The position numbers and the translations under genes were made by a program. DNA of 52,224 nucleotides from Chromera velia (taxonomy: Eukaryota; Sar; Chromeraceae), in assembly GCA_018398765.1 (NCBI GenBank), contig JAHBMJ010002086.1, positions 41,467 through 93,690 of the forward strand, in the 5' to 3' direction. The notes beneath the pieces are model-generated. The model did no database searches, had not been told where the DNA came from, and was given only the letters and a program-made list of their open reading frames with translations. Positions 41,623 through 52,224 of this stretch are shown in pieces. Numbering within the stretch: position 1 is the first letter of the stretch; every line of letters starts with the position of its first letter.

Positions 41623-44600
41623 ATGAAGCTCTTCGAAGGACTTTCACTCTTTGTCGGCGTAACGGCTCAGATCGAGGCAGGGGAACCTAACTACTGCTTC
41701 CCCATTCCTTCCCCGGGTTTGTCTGATCATCTCCTTCTTCCCCCCGTTTTCTCTTTTCCTGCTCCAGAACATGAGGCATGCCGTTTCACCCACCCGCCCC
41801 GTCTCTCTTTCCTTCAAACCCACTGTCACGTATCCCCTTCCCCCTTCCTCTCGCAGGCCGGAGTCCCGCCTACCCCACCGCGGAGAATCAAGCGAAGGTG
41901 CTGCAAGAGCTCCAAGAACCGGAAGTGCGCCGTTCCGAAAACGGTACCCTGAGGACGTGTCTCCGTCTCGATGCCTACCGGTACGAGGGCCCACCTGAGG
42001 ATGCGTTCTATAGCGATCCCGTGCTGAGGAACATGCTAGGACCCCAGCCAGGAAACAGGTTCTGGATGCGTGCTTACGAGAGTCAGTTTCTGTCTTTCTT
42101 TCCCTGTGTCTCTTCCCTCTGCCCTCCTTGCGATCGTTACGGTGTCATCAGTGTCTCCCTTGTCTCTGTAACCCTGTCCCCCCCCCTTTTCCCTTCAGCA
42201 TCTCTTTTTCTCTGGTTGCACCTGGCCGTGCTGCTTGCTTTGTTGTCTTCGCTGTTCTCTGGCAGCCAGTCGTGCATGCTCTGCTTTCTGTGTGCGGTCA
42301 CTCTATGCAGACTCACTGCCCGGTCCCACTCTCCGAGTCAAGCCCGGAGACACGCTCGAGGTGACGGTGGCGAACAACCTGAACAACGAGCCTCGAATGA
42401 CCAAATTCAACCAGGTCATCAACCAGGCTCACAACGAGTACAGAGACCCCGACGTCACCAACCTGCATACGTAAGTGAGAGAGAGTCTGAGTGCATGGGA
42501 GTCTGAATGAGGGAGTAGCCTGATGAGAGAGTTTAAGAAGAGTCTTCTCGTGTCTGCTGGTCGTTTCGTGTTGAAGGCTTGCTCATGCTCGCCAAGAAGT
42601 GTATGTCCTGTGGGGTTTTGTTCTGCTTCTGTGCCTATCTCTTGGCGTGGCTTGGCTTCCTGTCATTCGTTTTATCCACCTATCTATCTTCATGTGTGTC
42701 TCATTTGGCATTTCTGTCTTTCTTTGTTTCTCCCCCATTGCCCCCTTCCTTCCCCTCTTCTCCTTTTGTCTTTTGTCTGTCCACACAGCCACGGACTCCA
42801 CAGGGGCGCTGATTGTGGAGGACCTGCCAGGCCAGATCAACGAGAGGATCGCCAACCTTCCGGAGCGCGTGATCGTCTTTCAAGAGTTCCCCTTTAGAGG
42901 GACGAACGCACAGCAATGGTTTGAGAAGCACTTTAATACTTCAGAGGGCTCCCCAATCTCTTTCCCTACTAACGTGGCGCGACGCGACGACTTCCAGATC
43001 CAGGTGGCGTCGGAAGTGTCGGGGGATGCGCTGCTCTTCCAGGGCCCCGACACAAAAATCAACGACGAGATGCTTCTCGTCAACGGACAGACCTTCCCTC
43101 AACTTTCCCTCCAGACCGGCAAGTGGTACCGTTTCAGAATGGTCGGTCAGGCAGCCATGGCAAGGGATCATGTGGTCGGTCAGTTAGGCAGTCACGTCCT
43201 GTCGTGGGCCCTCCTGCACGCCTCTTTGCAGGAGGTAAAGAGAACGGAAGATCGATCCAGGTCCTTCTTTCTTACCCCCCTCTGGTGACTACTGTATCTC
43301 TGTCTTCCGTGGCAAAGCCGGCCAGCAGAGGGGGCCAAAGAGCAGAGAAAAGGGGGTATGCCTGTCTCCACTCCTCATCAGGGCTGCACGAGGCGCATGA
43401 AATGAGAGCAAGTGACAGAAAAAAGAAGACGATACTTTCTCACTGTCCTCTTTCCGTCGTCTCTTATTTGCCTTGCTGCCGCTCTCAGTCTGCTCTCTTC
43501 CCTCTTTCTCTTTCGGTCTCTACGCAGGTCTTCGCGACTGTAGCCAAAGCGATGGAGATCACCTTCGGGAGCTGTGGGGTGCGCCTTCTCCAGCTTGACG
43601 GCGTCTACGTGCGCGAACCGACAAGCGGACTCCGCAAGGTGAAGAGGGTCAGAATGTACTCGGGCAGCAGGGTCGACGTGGCGCTCCAGTGCACCGGGCC
43701 CTCCCAGGCTCCTCACCACGTAGTGATCGGCAACACTAAGAACCTGCCTTGCAGCGGGACGCCGGCCGGTGACCCAGAGATCAAGCATCTGTTCAGGATT
43801 GTTACCACCGGTACGTCGTCGAACGATGATGAAGTCATCTCTTTGGGTGGGTCCCGGGGGGGTGGGTGTGGTTTTGTTTTTCTCTGCATGACGCGCTCTT
43901 TTTTCCTTCCTACATGATGTGAAAGACGACAACTTCTCAAATCAATCATGCGGGAAACCACACACGGTCCCTCCCGGCTATGTAAATGCATCAATGCAGG
44001 CGATGGGAAGGAACTCTGGGGCGAAGAGGGGCGAGAGGCAGAGCTTCCGTACCACGACTACAAGTTCCCTCGATACCTGGCTGACCTGAGACCGTCACAG
44101 ACGGCCATCCCTGATCACCTTTTGAACTCTGACTACCAAGTGGATTTCCGAGGTCCTTCCGTTTTTGTGTGTTGATTCTGCCGTTGTCTATGTTCGTATG
44201 TGTTGTCTGGTGACCGGCTACTTTCTTTCTGTCCCCCGCATGCCCGCCGCATTCCCTCTGCGTACTTCAGAAGAGTCCCCTCAGTGAATCAAAAGGAAAA
44301 GATCCGCCGCATTCCCTCTGCGTACTTCAGAAGAGTCCCCTCAGTGAATCAAAAGGAAAAGATGCCTTGACGAGAAAAAATTCCAGAACATCTGGCAAGG
44401 AGCCTCTCGCTGCTGTCCTTTTTCCATCTGCAATTTTGCCCTTCCTCTCCGTCCGTATGTAGTGAGTGTCTCTATTTCTCTGTCTCTCTCGTTGTTTCTG
44501 CGTGTTTTCTGTCTGTCTCTCTGGAGCAACACAAAAGCTGAAACTCCCTCTCGACTCTTTGCCGCTGAAACTCCCTCCCTGCCTGTCTGTCTGTCTGTCT

Positions 44601-47600
44601 GTCTGCAGGACCCCCCTGTACAATGAACTGGCAGCTGTTCAAAATGGGAGACGCTGAGACGAGCTTCCTACTTGGAACCGTTCAGGAGTGGAATGTCACA
44701 GGAGTCTGGTTTCATCCCATGCATCTTCACGTGAACCACGTCCAGCTCATCTCCGGGGGAGACGAGTGGATCCAAAACGGAGACTACGTCGACACGCTCG
44801 CGCTGCCTATATCAGGAGGACCTCTGAGAGACGGGGATGCAGAGCCCGTTGTGGTCCGTGAACCCTCTCTCAGACTCTTCTGCGGGGCTGCTTTCTACAG
44901 GCTCTCTCCACCCCCTCATTTTCTCCCTCCTAGCCCGTCCTCCTCTTCCTCCTCCTCCGCTCCTGCAGTGTCGGTGTTCGTCTCATTCCCCCTCTCACTT
45001 GCTGCCTCTGCTGTTCCCTCGAGCTGCCCCGCCCACCCCTTCTTCTTGCACTTCCGACGTCTGTCTGCGCGTCGTTGTGCCTTTCTACATATCTGCTGTC
45101 CGTTGGTGCGTGGTGAGTGAGTGAGTGCAGGTGCGGTTCCAGCCCGAAAAGTTCACCGGGAACTACATCATGCACTGCCACACGCTGACTCACGAAGACA
45201 CAGGCTGCATGCGGTAGGTGCATGGGTGATTGTCTGTCTGTCTGTCTATCTGAAGAAAAAAAGAAGTCCTATGGTCTGTCTGTGAATGAGAAGAAGAAGA
45301 AGAAGAAAGAATCCTATAGTCTGCCTAGCTGTCTCCCTTTCTGCTTGTGTGTGTCTGTCTCTGGATGCAGTCTGGATGTGCTGACTTCTTTCTTGCTTCC
45401 TTCCGTGTGCCTGACGAAGCTCAGCGATCGATTGATCGACATGAAGCCTTACAGTTCGCTCGGGCGGTATTACGGTGCTGCTGCGTGTCTGTGTGCTTTG
45501 ATTGCTCACAGTCAGAATTCCTGCTGTCTCCCGTACTCATACGTCGGTGAAATGATCTGCAGGTACGTGGACGTGTTTGGTCAGGAAGGACAGCCTGCCC
45601 CTGTATGCGACGCACACGAAGACCCGGAGGGATCGTTTTGCTATTTCCCGCCCACATTCGTTACGACGGCCGCGGCGTCTGTAGAGATGGCCACCACCAA
45701 CTACCTGCAAGCCGCCAACTTTCATCTGCATAACGGCTTTCAGTACACAGGCGAGTACCCTGAAAAGAAAAAGGAGTGTGTCCATGGGGCAGGGGCCGAA
45801 GATACGGTGCATGTGCGACCTTCACCCCTCGGCCTGACGGGAACGGTGACTATCTGGAGGTTTCCCGGTCAGATGATCTGAACGGAACGAACGGCATCGC
45901 CTACTGGCCTCGCTACATGGAGGATACTGTGACGTTCAGGGGGAGTTCCTCTATCGGGCTCGCCTTCCGCATCGAGAAGACAGAAGAGTGCGCTGACCAC
46001 ATGATCATCCTGACTGACCAGGAGACCCCCCCGCAAAACCTTGTGTGAGTCGGATTAGCTTACTGCCTGTGTTCGCAAATCGTTTGTTGCATCGAGTGCA
46101 TGTGTCTCTGAGCTGGAAAAAGCTCTGGTTGGAGGAACGAACAAGCGATCTGCTCTTCATGAATGCCATTGGACGGGTCCGTCCATTGAAGGCTCTTCAA
46201 GGTTCTTTCTCTTTTCTGTGCCGCCCACGTGATCGTGTGTCCGCCTGTCCGACTTTCGCTTTCTGGATTTTTTTTTCTCCAGCCATTTCCTTCCTTGTGT
46301 ATAGTGAGCGACATGACTCTGCAGCGTTGAGTGGAAGATCGGCACTTGCTCGACTCACTGGCCCCTTAATTGTCTCTGAAATCTCTGCAGGGACTGGCAG
46401 GCTCGTGTCGGAGAATCTCAGAGTCGACGCACGAGAGACGTGGTCATCTGGGTCAACTGCGACAAGCTGATGGCCTCAATTCCCGGAGGAATGGCAGAGA
46501 GCGTCAGTCAGTCAGTCGGTTAGACTCAACTGCTCTTCAGTTCCCACCTTTCCCTTTGAATTGCTTCGATCCAACCAGAAATCGTGTACTAATTTCATGA
46601 ATCGTTCCATTAGTTTCTCCCTCCATCCATGCGTGCAGGGATGCCCAATCAGAGATGGTCCCAACGATATCTACATCGACCTGCAATCCTCGAGGCTGAG
46701 GCTCAAGGTTGGAGGGTGCGAGCTGAACCCCCAGTTCAACGTTCCCATCGGAATGGATGCCAACCAGCCGATGAACTTCTTCTTAGGCAAGATGGGGAGC
46801 TTGACTGCCTCCAGGAACCCGGATGGCGCGTGGGTGCAGGACACGCGGCCCGTTCCAGAGGTGGCGCGCTTTCTGCTGATGAGCAGACTCGATCGGTGAG
46901 TAGTTTTTGCTCAGGGCCACGGTTCAGGCAGTGAGAGTGAGTGAGAGACATAGTCCGGAGTTTTTCCTCTCTTTCTTCGCCGTCAAGGGGGTTCATCGAC
47001 CTGAAATGATGTACCCTTTTCTCTTTTTTTTTTTTCTTCACCTCTCAGCGCACACGCGCGTGCGTCAACGTAATTTCCGCATGTCTGTTGACGATCTTGC
47101 TGAACGAAATATCGCCGAACGCGTGCAGCGGCACTCTGCCCAAGATGCGCGACGGATTCTGCCAGCTTCTCGACTCGGACTTTGAGGGCGAAAACGGATT
47201 GGACTGCAGTGGCGTTATCACGTGCCCGACGAACGACATGGACTGCGACTCGAATCCCCCCGGTATGCTCTGCGACGGCGTCACAGAAGGATTCTATGAT
47301 CCTTCAGCACTCCAGGCCCCGAAGTGGAGCGTATCGGAAGACAGTGGCAATACCAACATGACAGTCAAGGAGGCTATTTGCACAGACGGACTGTGCAGCG
47401 TCTTTGCTGACCACGAGAATCTGGTGGTTTGGGGTGCCCGTCCTGGTGAGTCTCTGACAAGGTGGCACATGCACGACAGAGGTCTCCAATAGGTTCCACA
47501 GACTCTCTCTGCCGTCTTCCTCTGTTACTGTATCTTGCTGCCCGATTTGTGCCTGCCTGTCTCTCTGCATCTGCACCTCTGTCGATCCGTCCGTCCGTCC

Positions 47601-47618
47601 GTCCGTCTACTTCTTTCC

Positions 47619-47676
<58 letters not shown>

Positions 47677-49008
47677 TCATTGCTTTCTGCATCTCAAGGG
47701 GCCCGTTCATCTTTTCCCCTTTTCACCTCGCTCTTCTTTGCCGTTTCACTCCAGTAGTTGCGAGGCCCCGGTTGCCCTCTCAGGTCTGTAGCCTTCAAGA
47801 AAGTTACATCTCTCCCTCCTCCCCCCTCCCCCCCTTCCTGCCCGTCTGCCTCTCTTTCTGCTTGCCTGCCTGTAGCCGGGCGCGCAAACTCCTTCGAGAG
47901 GCCTCCTGCCGTCTTCAATGAGGTACTGCCGGCCGCAGTCGAGCTGACCATCACGGCGATGCGCAAGAACGAATGCGACAATCATATCGTTGTACTTTCA
48001 TCCACATCTGCCTCGGCTTCTGCCTCTGCTCCTGCCGCTGAGGAAGAAGAGGCTGACAGCACCGGTGATGCGCCTGCCGAGGAGGTAGAACCCATCCCCA
48101 CCGCTGCGCCTGCAGAAGAGGAAGAGGAATCCGAAGCGCCTGGCAGTGCCCCTTCTACTTCCCCTGCTCCTGCTTCGGACTACATCGGGGTTCCTGCAGG
48201 TCGGCTGACGAATGCAATTGCCCGTCTCTTTCTTTGAAGCCAGTCAAGTACCTGCCCCCAATTCAATTCTTTAACAGCTAGGGGTTCGCAATCACTCCGG
48301 CCAGTTCAGTCGAACCTTCAAGAGTCGTACTTGAACAGGAAGCTGTGTCTTCTACTCAACCATTTCGTCGCGTGGCAGAAAAGAGATGGAATGGAATGGA
48401 ATTGAATGCAACTTAGTGGTCTGCATGCACACCCGTTTTTCCTTTCCCATGCAGGCACCTGGGTGCTGAGGATGGAGTGCGGCTCTCTGAAGGTAACCAC
48501 CTCCACCGACACGATCGACCTCAGCGACCTCGCCGAGGAGTGCGGGTTCAACGAGACCTCTGTCGTCAACTCCTGTCCCCTCGGCTTCACAGACACAGGC
48601 AGCGGGTGTGTAACAACCGAAGTCTCTACAGTCAGCGCCTTCCGTGTCGCTACTGGGATCGGACTTGACTACCAGTGCCCCCTAGGATCGACCATGAGCG
48701 GCCGCAGAGGTGCCGTCGGATTTGTGAGAAGGAACCCCTTCACGACATCCGTGCCCCAGTGCACAAAGACTGAGACCACCTATGCCGCGTACACTCAGGC
48801 GGCTCGCTACGACGATCTGCGGACTGTGGTGTGGAAATTCAACCCCTGTTCCTCCAAGCTTACCGTCTCCATCCCGAACTGCGCCTCGAGAGAAGTTGGA
48901 ACGTTCCGTGAGGCTGCAGTGGGGGGCTGGCGTCTCCGGCTGGGTGCGGATTCCGACAGCCTGAACAACCCCGCAGAGTTTACTGGACTGTCCATCAGAG
49001 AGCTGTAA
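41623..49008 (+). CDS. Multicopper oxidase with long C-terminal repeat-domain extension; 15 exons, one ligand motif missing
   Basis: Laccase/bilirubin-oxidase-type enzymes oxidise a substrate and reduce O2 to water at four coppers. Exons: 41623-41716, 41857-42081, 42311-42470, 42789-43141, 43528-43810, 44000-44152, 44609-44853, 45131-45213, 45563-45754, 45793-46044, 46391-46502, 46639-46895, 47129-47445, 47876-48199, 48455-49008. Cupredoxin part (exons 1-8): NSLPGPTLRVKPGDTLEVTV, TNLHTHGLH (ligand motif 1), LIVED, VWFHPMHLHVNHVQLIS (motif 3) and NYIMHCHTLTHEDTGCM (motif 4, with the blue-copper Cys, His and axial Met). Motif 2 (WYHxH), expected between HGLH and LIVED, is absent, and the frame slips by one there (42800-42812). 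All other junctions close. Exons 9-15 add about 670 residues with repeated blocks (LAFRIEKTEECADHMIIL; LTITAMRKNECDNHIVVL) resembling the farnesoic-acid O-methyltransferase-like (PF12248) fold, an Ala/Glu/Pro linker and Cys-rich parts. The N-terminus (MKLFEGLSLFVGVTAQIEA) is a possible signal peptide. Intron 9 would be only 38 nt. Confidence 0.82.
44247..44362. repeat. 58-bp perfect tandem duplication in an intron of the multicopper oxidase gene
   Basis: The unit GCCGCATTCCCTCTGCGTAC ... CAAAAGGAAAAGAT occurs twice head to tail with no visible difference, in the intron between exons 6 and 7. It is either very recent or an assembly artefact. Confidence 0.9.
47575..47675. repeat. (CCGT)n (TC)n (TG)n microsatellite, intronic
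   Basis: Lies in the intron between exons 13 and 14 of the multicopper oxidase gene. Confidence 0.9.
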
Positions 49009-49572
49009 GCGGGAAGGGGGGAGAAACAGAGAGAGATAGATAGAGAGAGAGAGAATAAACGGACGAACGATTACAGGGGGGACCGAGTAAGTTCTTGAAT
49101 GGATGGAAGGTAATTGGGGAGATTCCATCCTAACCAGGTGAGAGGAAGAGTTAAGTGCGGGAGAGATGCGCAGAAGAAGGAAAGGGAAGGTGAGAATGCA
49201 AAGCGGGAGAACACGACGGGGGAGAAAAAGCAAAAGTGCGTTGCTTTCCAAACGAAGCGCATTGCTTTGCTTTGCTTTAGTCCTTAGTCTGTCTTCATCC
49301 AATGAATTCAAGAAAACTGCATGCATGGACTTTCCTTGCTAGATCCATGCACTGCTCTTTCCCTTTGGAAAAGCGACCTCCTTTCTCAGCCGCGCTTTTC
49401 TTTCTTGAAGCACGTGCTGGCGCTTCATGTTGCTGTCGGTGTTTGAGACGCCTGTCGATGCTGTCTTACCTTTTTTGGGCGCGCTGGATTTTTGAAGGCG
49501 GTAGTATCTTCTGCCAAGAAGGTGCGTGTATTGTCTTGTCTTCGTGTCTGACTCTCAATTAGGTTCATTGTC

Positions 49573-49605
<33 letters not shown>

Positions 49606-50010
49606 GGTGACTTCTAACTTTAATACTCCATCTCTCTCTCCCTTGAACTTGAGAGAGAGAGGANGGGGGAGAGAGAGAAAGAGAAAGAGAGAGAGAGAGA
49701 GAGAGAGTTGGGACATACAGAGTGAGTGTGTGTGTGTTGGTGACTCTGACTTTAAGACTTCATGCCCCTGTGTGTCTCTCTCTTTCTTTGGAGTATGTGA
49801 TAGCTGACTTTGTCGGAGACGGAACAAAACCCGTGCAGTGTGTTGATGACTCTGACTTTAAGACTTCATGCATCTCTCTCTTTCTTTGTAGCGTGTGATA
49901 GCTGACTTTATCGGAGACGGAACAAAACCCGTGCAGACGTGTTGCCAGCTATTTAGTAATGTGTCGGTTTACGCAAGGATATATACAACAGTAATGTGTC
50001 GGTTTACGCA
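49009..50010. repeat. 3' flank with microsatellites and a ~95-bp tandem duplication
   Basis: Holds (TG)n at 49576-49603, (GA)n at 49652-49706 (including one undetermined base at 49664) and a duplicated block containing GACTCTGACTTTAAGACTTC and GGAGACGGAACAAAACCCG (about 49741-49830 and 49846-49936). A 30-bp block AATGTGTCGGTTTACGCAAG... is also repeated at about 49959 and 49993. No coding frame of note. Confidence 0.75.
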
Positions 50011-51540
50011 AGGATATATACAAGATTCGAGGGGGGGGGGCGGGGGGGGAAGGTGGCAAGGGGAGCACGGAATCGTGGAGGTCGGAGAAGGAAGGGAAAA
50101 GGCTTCGCCGTCTCCTTTATCGCAAAGCAAGCAATCCTTTTCCTTTTATGGAATCTACGCTGCTTCCCGCTTTATGAATCCATCTTTTTTTTTTTTGCTC
50201 TGTACATTCCAGAGAACGCAGTTTTGTTGACACCTGTAGCAGTTTTCTGAATCATCATGCTTTGTCTGCTCGGAGGGCGACGACGTACATCTGTTTTTTT
50301 TTTTCTGCAAATAGATGCTTGGTCCCTGACGCCGTCATTGCACGATTTCGCCCAATCCGGTGCGGCCTGTGTTTTGTCTCTGACTTTCTGCATGTGTTCT
50401 CCATCTTTTCGGCTTCGGTGCTTTTGGTGAGCTTGGTATTGTGCGCGTCGTTTCCTTCGCCTGCACAGCTTAGGGTCATTCGTGCGTTTTCCTTTAGCTT
50501 TTCCAAGTCTGCATCGTTGGTGTCTTCTCCCCTGCTTCCTTAGTTCAAAATTCACGTCAGAAGGTGGTATTATGCTTCAGTGCCTGACTTTCTTGTGTGC
50601 GGTTCCTTACTACTCACCAAAATACCTCGAATCTACTGCAATAAATCCAAGACTTTTCTCTCGAATTCATCTTTTTTTGTTTCTGGGGGTTGCTCTGTCT
50701 GACAGTACGATTCTTGGCTTGCCCTATCCTCAATTGTTAACGGCTTGCTGCATGGAGTGAGTTCAAATTATTACTGTCTGGATCGCACGTGCACATGCGC
50801 AGGTTTTGCATGTTGGAGACTGCATGTATGCTTCGGCTTGCTTCGGCTATCCGCCACGACGCGGCCGTTTGCATGCTTCCGTGCTTTATCCTTCGTGCAT
50901 TCCTTGAGTGACGGTTGAGTGGTAATACTCTGGTATCGCATGCAACCTGAAATCCTGGCTGAAAAGTGAAAGACGGGCAGCGACTGAGCTGCGACTTCCC
51001 CAACGCTAAGGTAATTTGTTAAAGAACGTTTGCGCCAAATTTTGCCCAAAACGCATACTTATGAACACTGCCTAAAATTTAAAATTTGAAAACCTTTAGG
51101 AAATTTTTCTTATTTTTTAAAAAGAAATGAAATGTATAGACTAGTGTATAGAAATAAATTCTAATGGCTAGAACTTAGTTTTAACTAGTTTTGGGGTATG
51201 CCTGAGTCTAATTTTAATTTGCTAATAATGCTTAAATTATAGCTAGGGTTTAACATGATCAATAACATCTCCCAACTAACTTATAAAATGATGATGATAG
51301 GATAGGATAGGATAGAATTAATGTCTGGAGGATTGGCCTCCTGCTCCAATGCCGAGCGCTCGACGTTTGGCGTCCAGGAAAAGCGTATACACGCGTCGGA
51401 TCTTCCTGGCCGGCCCGCACAGGCCAAAAAGACCTGTGATGATGATGATGATGCGGTTGACTAAACCCGGTAGCCATCGTGTGCGGCGTGCCCTAGTGTA
51501 TCCCAATGGCAAAAGACAGTTTGAGCATGTATACATTGTT
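50011..51540. other. Intergenic region, nothing recognised
   Basis: Includes a G run (50031-50048), AT-rich DNA at 51050-51250, GATAG and GATGAT microsatellites (51285-51315 and 51437-51453). No gene, RNA or mobile element was recognised. Confidence 0.4.
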
Positions 51541-51542
51541 AG

Positions 51543-52004
51543 CCTAGGAGTCTTGACCAGATTTGATTTGATAGGATTTGATTTGATTTGATTTGAGCTT
51601 CAAGCTCAAATCTGGCCAGATTTGAGGTAGATTTGAGGTTAAAGTCTAGGGGTCACTCTCGACACTAGTCTTGATAGCACTGAAGACGGCATGACACAGT
51701 CGATACCACTTACAAATCCTAGAAAGCCCTAGAGACAAGAAAATCACTAAAAACTAGATTAAAAGCTAAATTAAGACTCTCAAAATTAATGAGCTATTGT
51801 CAAAGCTAAGAGCTTACATAAGTTTTTTGCTTAGAGTCATCCTAGAGAGTCACCTTGAAGATTTGAGGTTAAAGGGTCAGATTTGAAGTAGATTTGATAT
51901 GATTTGATAGGCCTTATCATGCTAAAGTTTCTTAGGCCTAAGATTTAATTTGAGGTTAAGCCCTACTTCAAATTAAATCAAATCAAATCTGGTCACTACC
52001 TAGG
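51543..52004. mobile_element. ATTTGA-rich inverted-repeat element (MITE-like)
   Basis: The left end, CCTAGGAGTCTTGACCAGAT then TTGATTTGAT, resembles the inverted right end, CCTAGGTAGTGACCAGATTT then GATTTGATTT. The interior has repeated GATTTGAGGTTAAAG blocks and a 22-bp palindrome GATTTGAGCTTCAAGCTCAA at about 51587. No coding sequence and no clear target duplication, so the boundaries are approximate. Confidence 0.45.
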
Positions 52005-52210
52005 AGCGTGAAGACTCGCTTAGTGAGGCTACACTGAGATGACTCTAGAGACGACTAGAAGCTAGCTGGCACCTGCCTAGGGATCGATCTGTTTATGTCT
52101 AGGTAGGCCGCCATGACAAAACCTAGGAGAGAACTGGCTTGACACGTATCTCTCTGCAGGAGAAGCAATTAAGAAGTACCACATCACTTACCTCCCGACC
52201 TCATCCCTAA

Positions 52211-52224
52211 CCCCCCCCCCCCCC
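52211..52224. other. C homopolymer at the end of the window
   Basis: A run of C ends the sequence. It may be an assembly or contig-end effect. Similar short C runs occur at 3181 and 4081. Confidence 0.6.

Noticed and set aside
47040-47128. Start of a multicopper oxidase exon at the CTCAG before 47050
   Set aside because: With the strong GTGAGT donor at 46896 that choice leads to a stop; the acceptor GTGCAG ending at 47128 restores the frame exactly.
52140-52224. Telomere at the window end
   Set aside because: The terminal sequence is a C homopolymer without a repeated telomeric unit such as CCCTAAA; a contig-end effect is more likely.

Overview
The window reads as nuclear DNA from a single-celled eukaryote. 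It has genes cut by many GT-AG introns, dense microsatellites ((CA)n, (TC)n, (GTGA)n), retroelement and transposon remnants, and no operons. A RAP-domain organelle RNA-binding protein, a YdcZ-type transporter and an aldonolactone oxidase would fit an alga with complex plastids, for example a chromerid-like alveolate. That placement is an inference from gene content, not something the sequence proves.

Layout. 0-9.5 kb is repeat and transposon territory: a 33-bp tandem array, a degenerate ~40-bp array, two unidentified genes set among GGTTCTA/TAGAACC motifs, a 21-bp tandem array, and a decayed Ty3/gypsy pol followed by a polypurine tract and a probable 3' LTR start. 10.7-16.7 kb (+) is a RAP-domain gene with about 11-12 exons; its 3' end runs into an element (16.65-18.52 kb) that has ~165-bp terminal inverted repeats around a 5'-truncated, stop-interrupted Penelope-like reverse transcriptase. 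19.6-20.1 kb is a large microsatellite. 20.2-26.7 kb (-) is an unidentified secreted, His-rich protein gene. 26.7-31.2 kb is non-coding and holds two MITE-like elements with 8-bp target duplications.

31.2-38.2 kb (-) is a 16-exon aldonolactone oxidoreductase (L-gulonolactone / D-arabinono-1,4-lactone oxidase family) whose reading frame closes at every junction (810 codons). It has a signal peptide and, unusually, a C-terminal membrane segment and tail. A 561-bp divergent spacer separates it from an intronless YdcZ/DUF606 transporter (38.8-40.1 kb, +). A third MITE with perfect 8-bp target duplications (40.9-41.3 kb) precedes a 15-exon multicopper oxidase gene (41.6-49.0 kb, +) that carries a long C-terminal extension of repeated domains. 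In this copy the segment that should encode the second copper-ligand motif (WYHxH type) is missing and the frame is broken there. 49-52.2 kb is non-coding and repetitive and ends in a C run.

The three neighbours between 31 and 49 kb are all predicted to be secreted or membrane proteins, and two are oxidoreductases. They could form an extracytoplasmic ascorbate-type redox module, but this is only a hypothesis. No rRNA, tRNA or CRISPR array was recognised.
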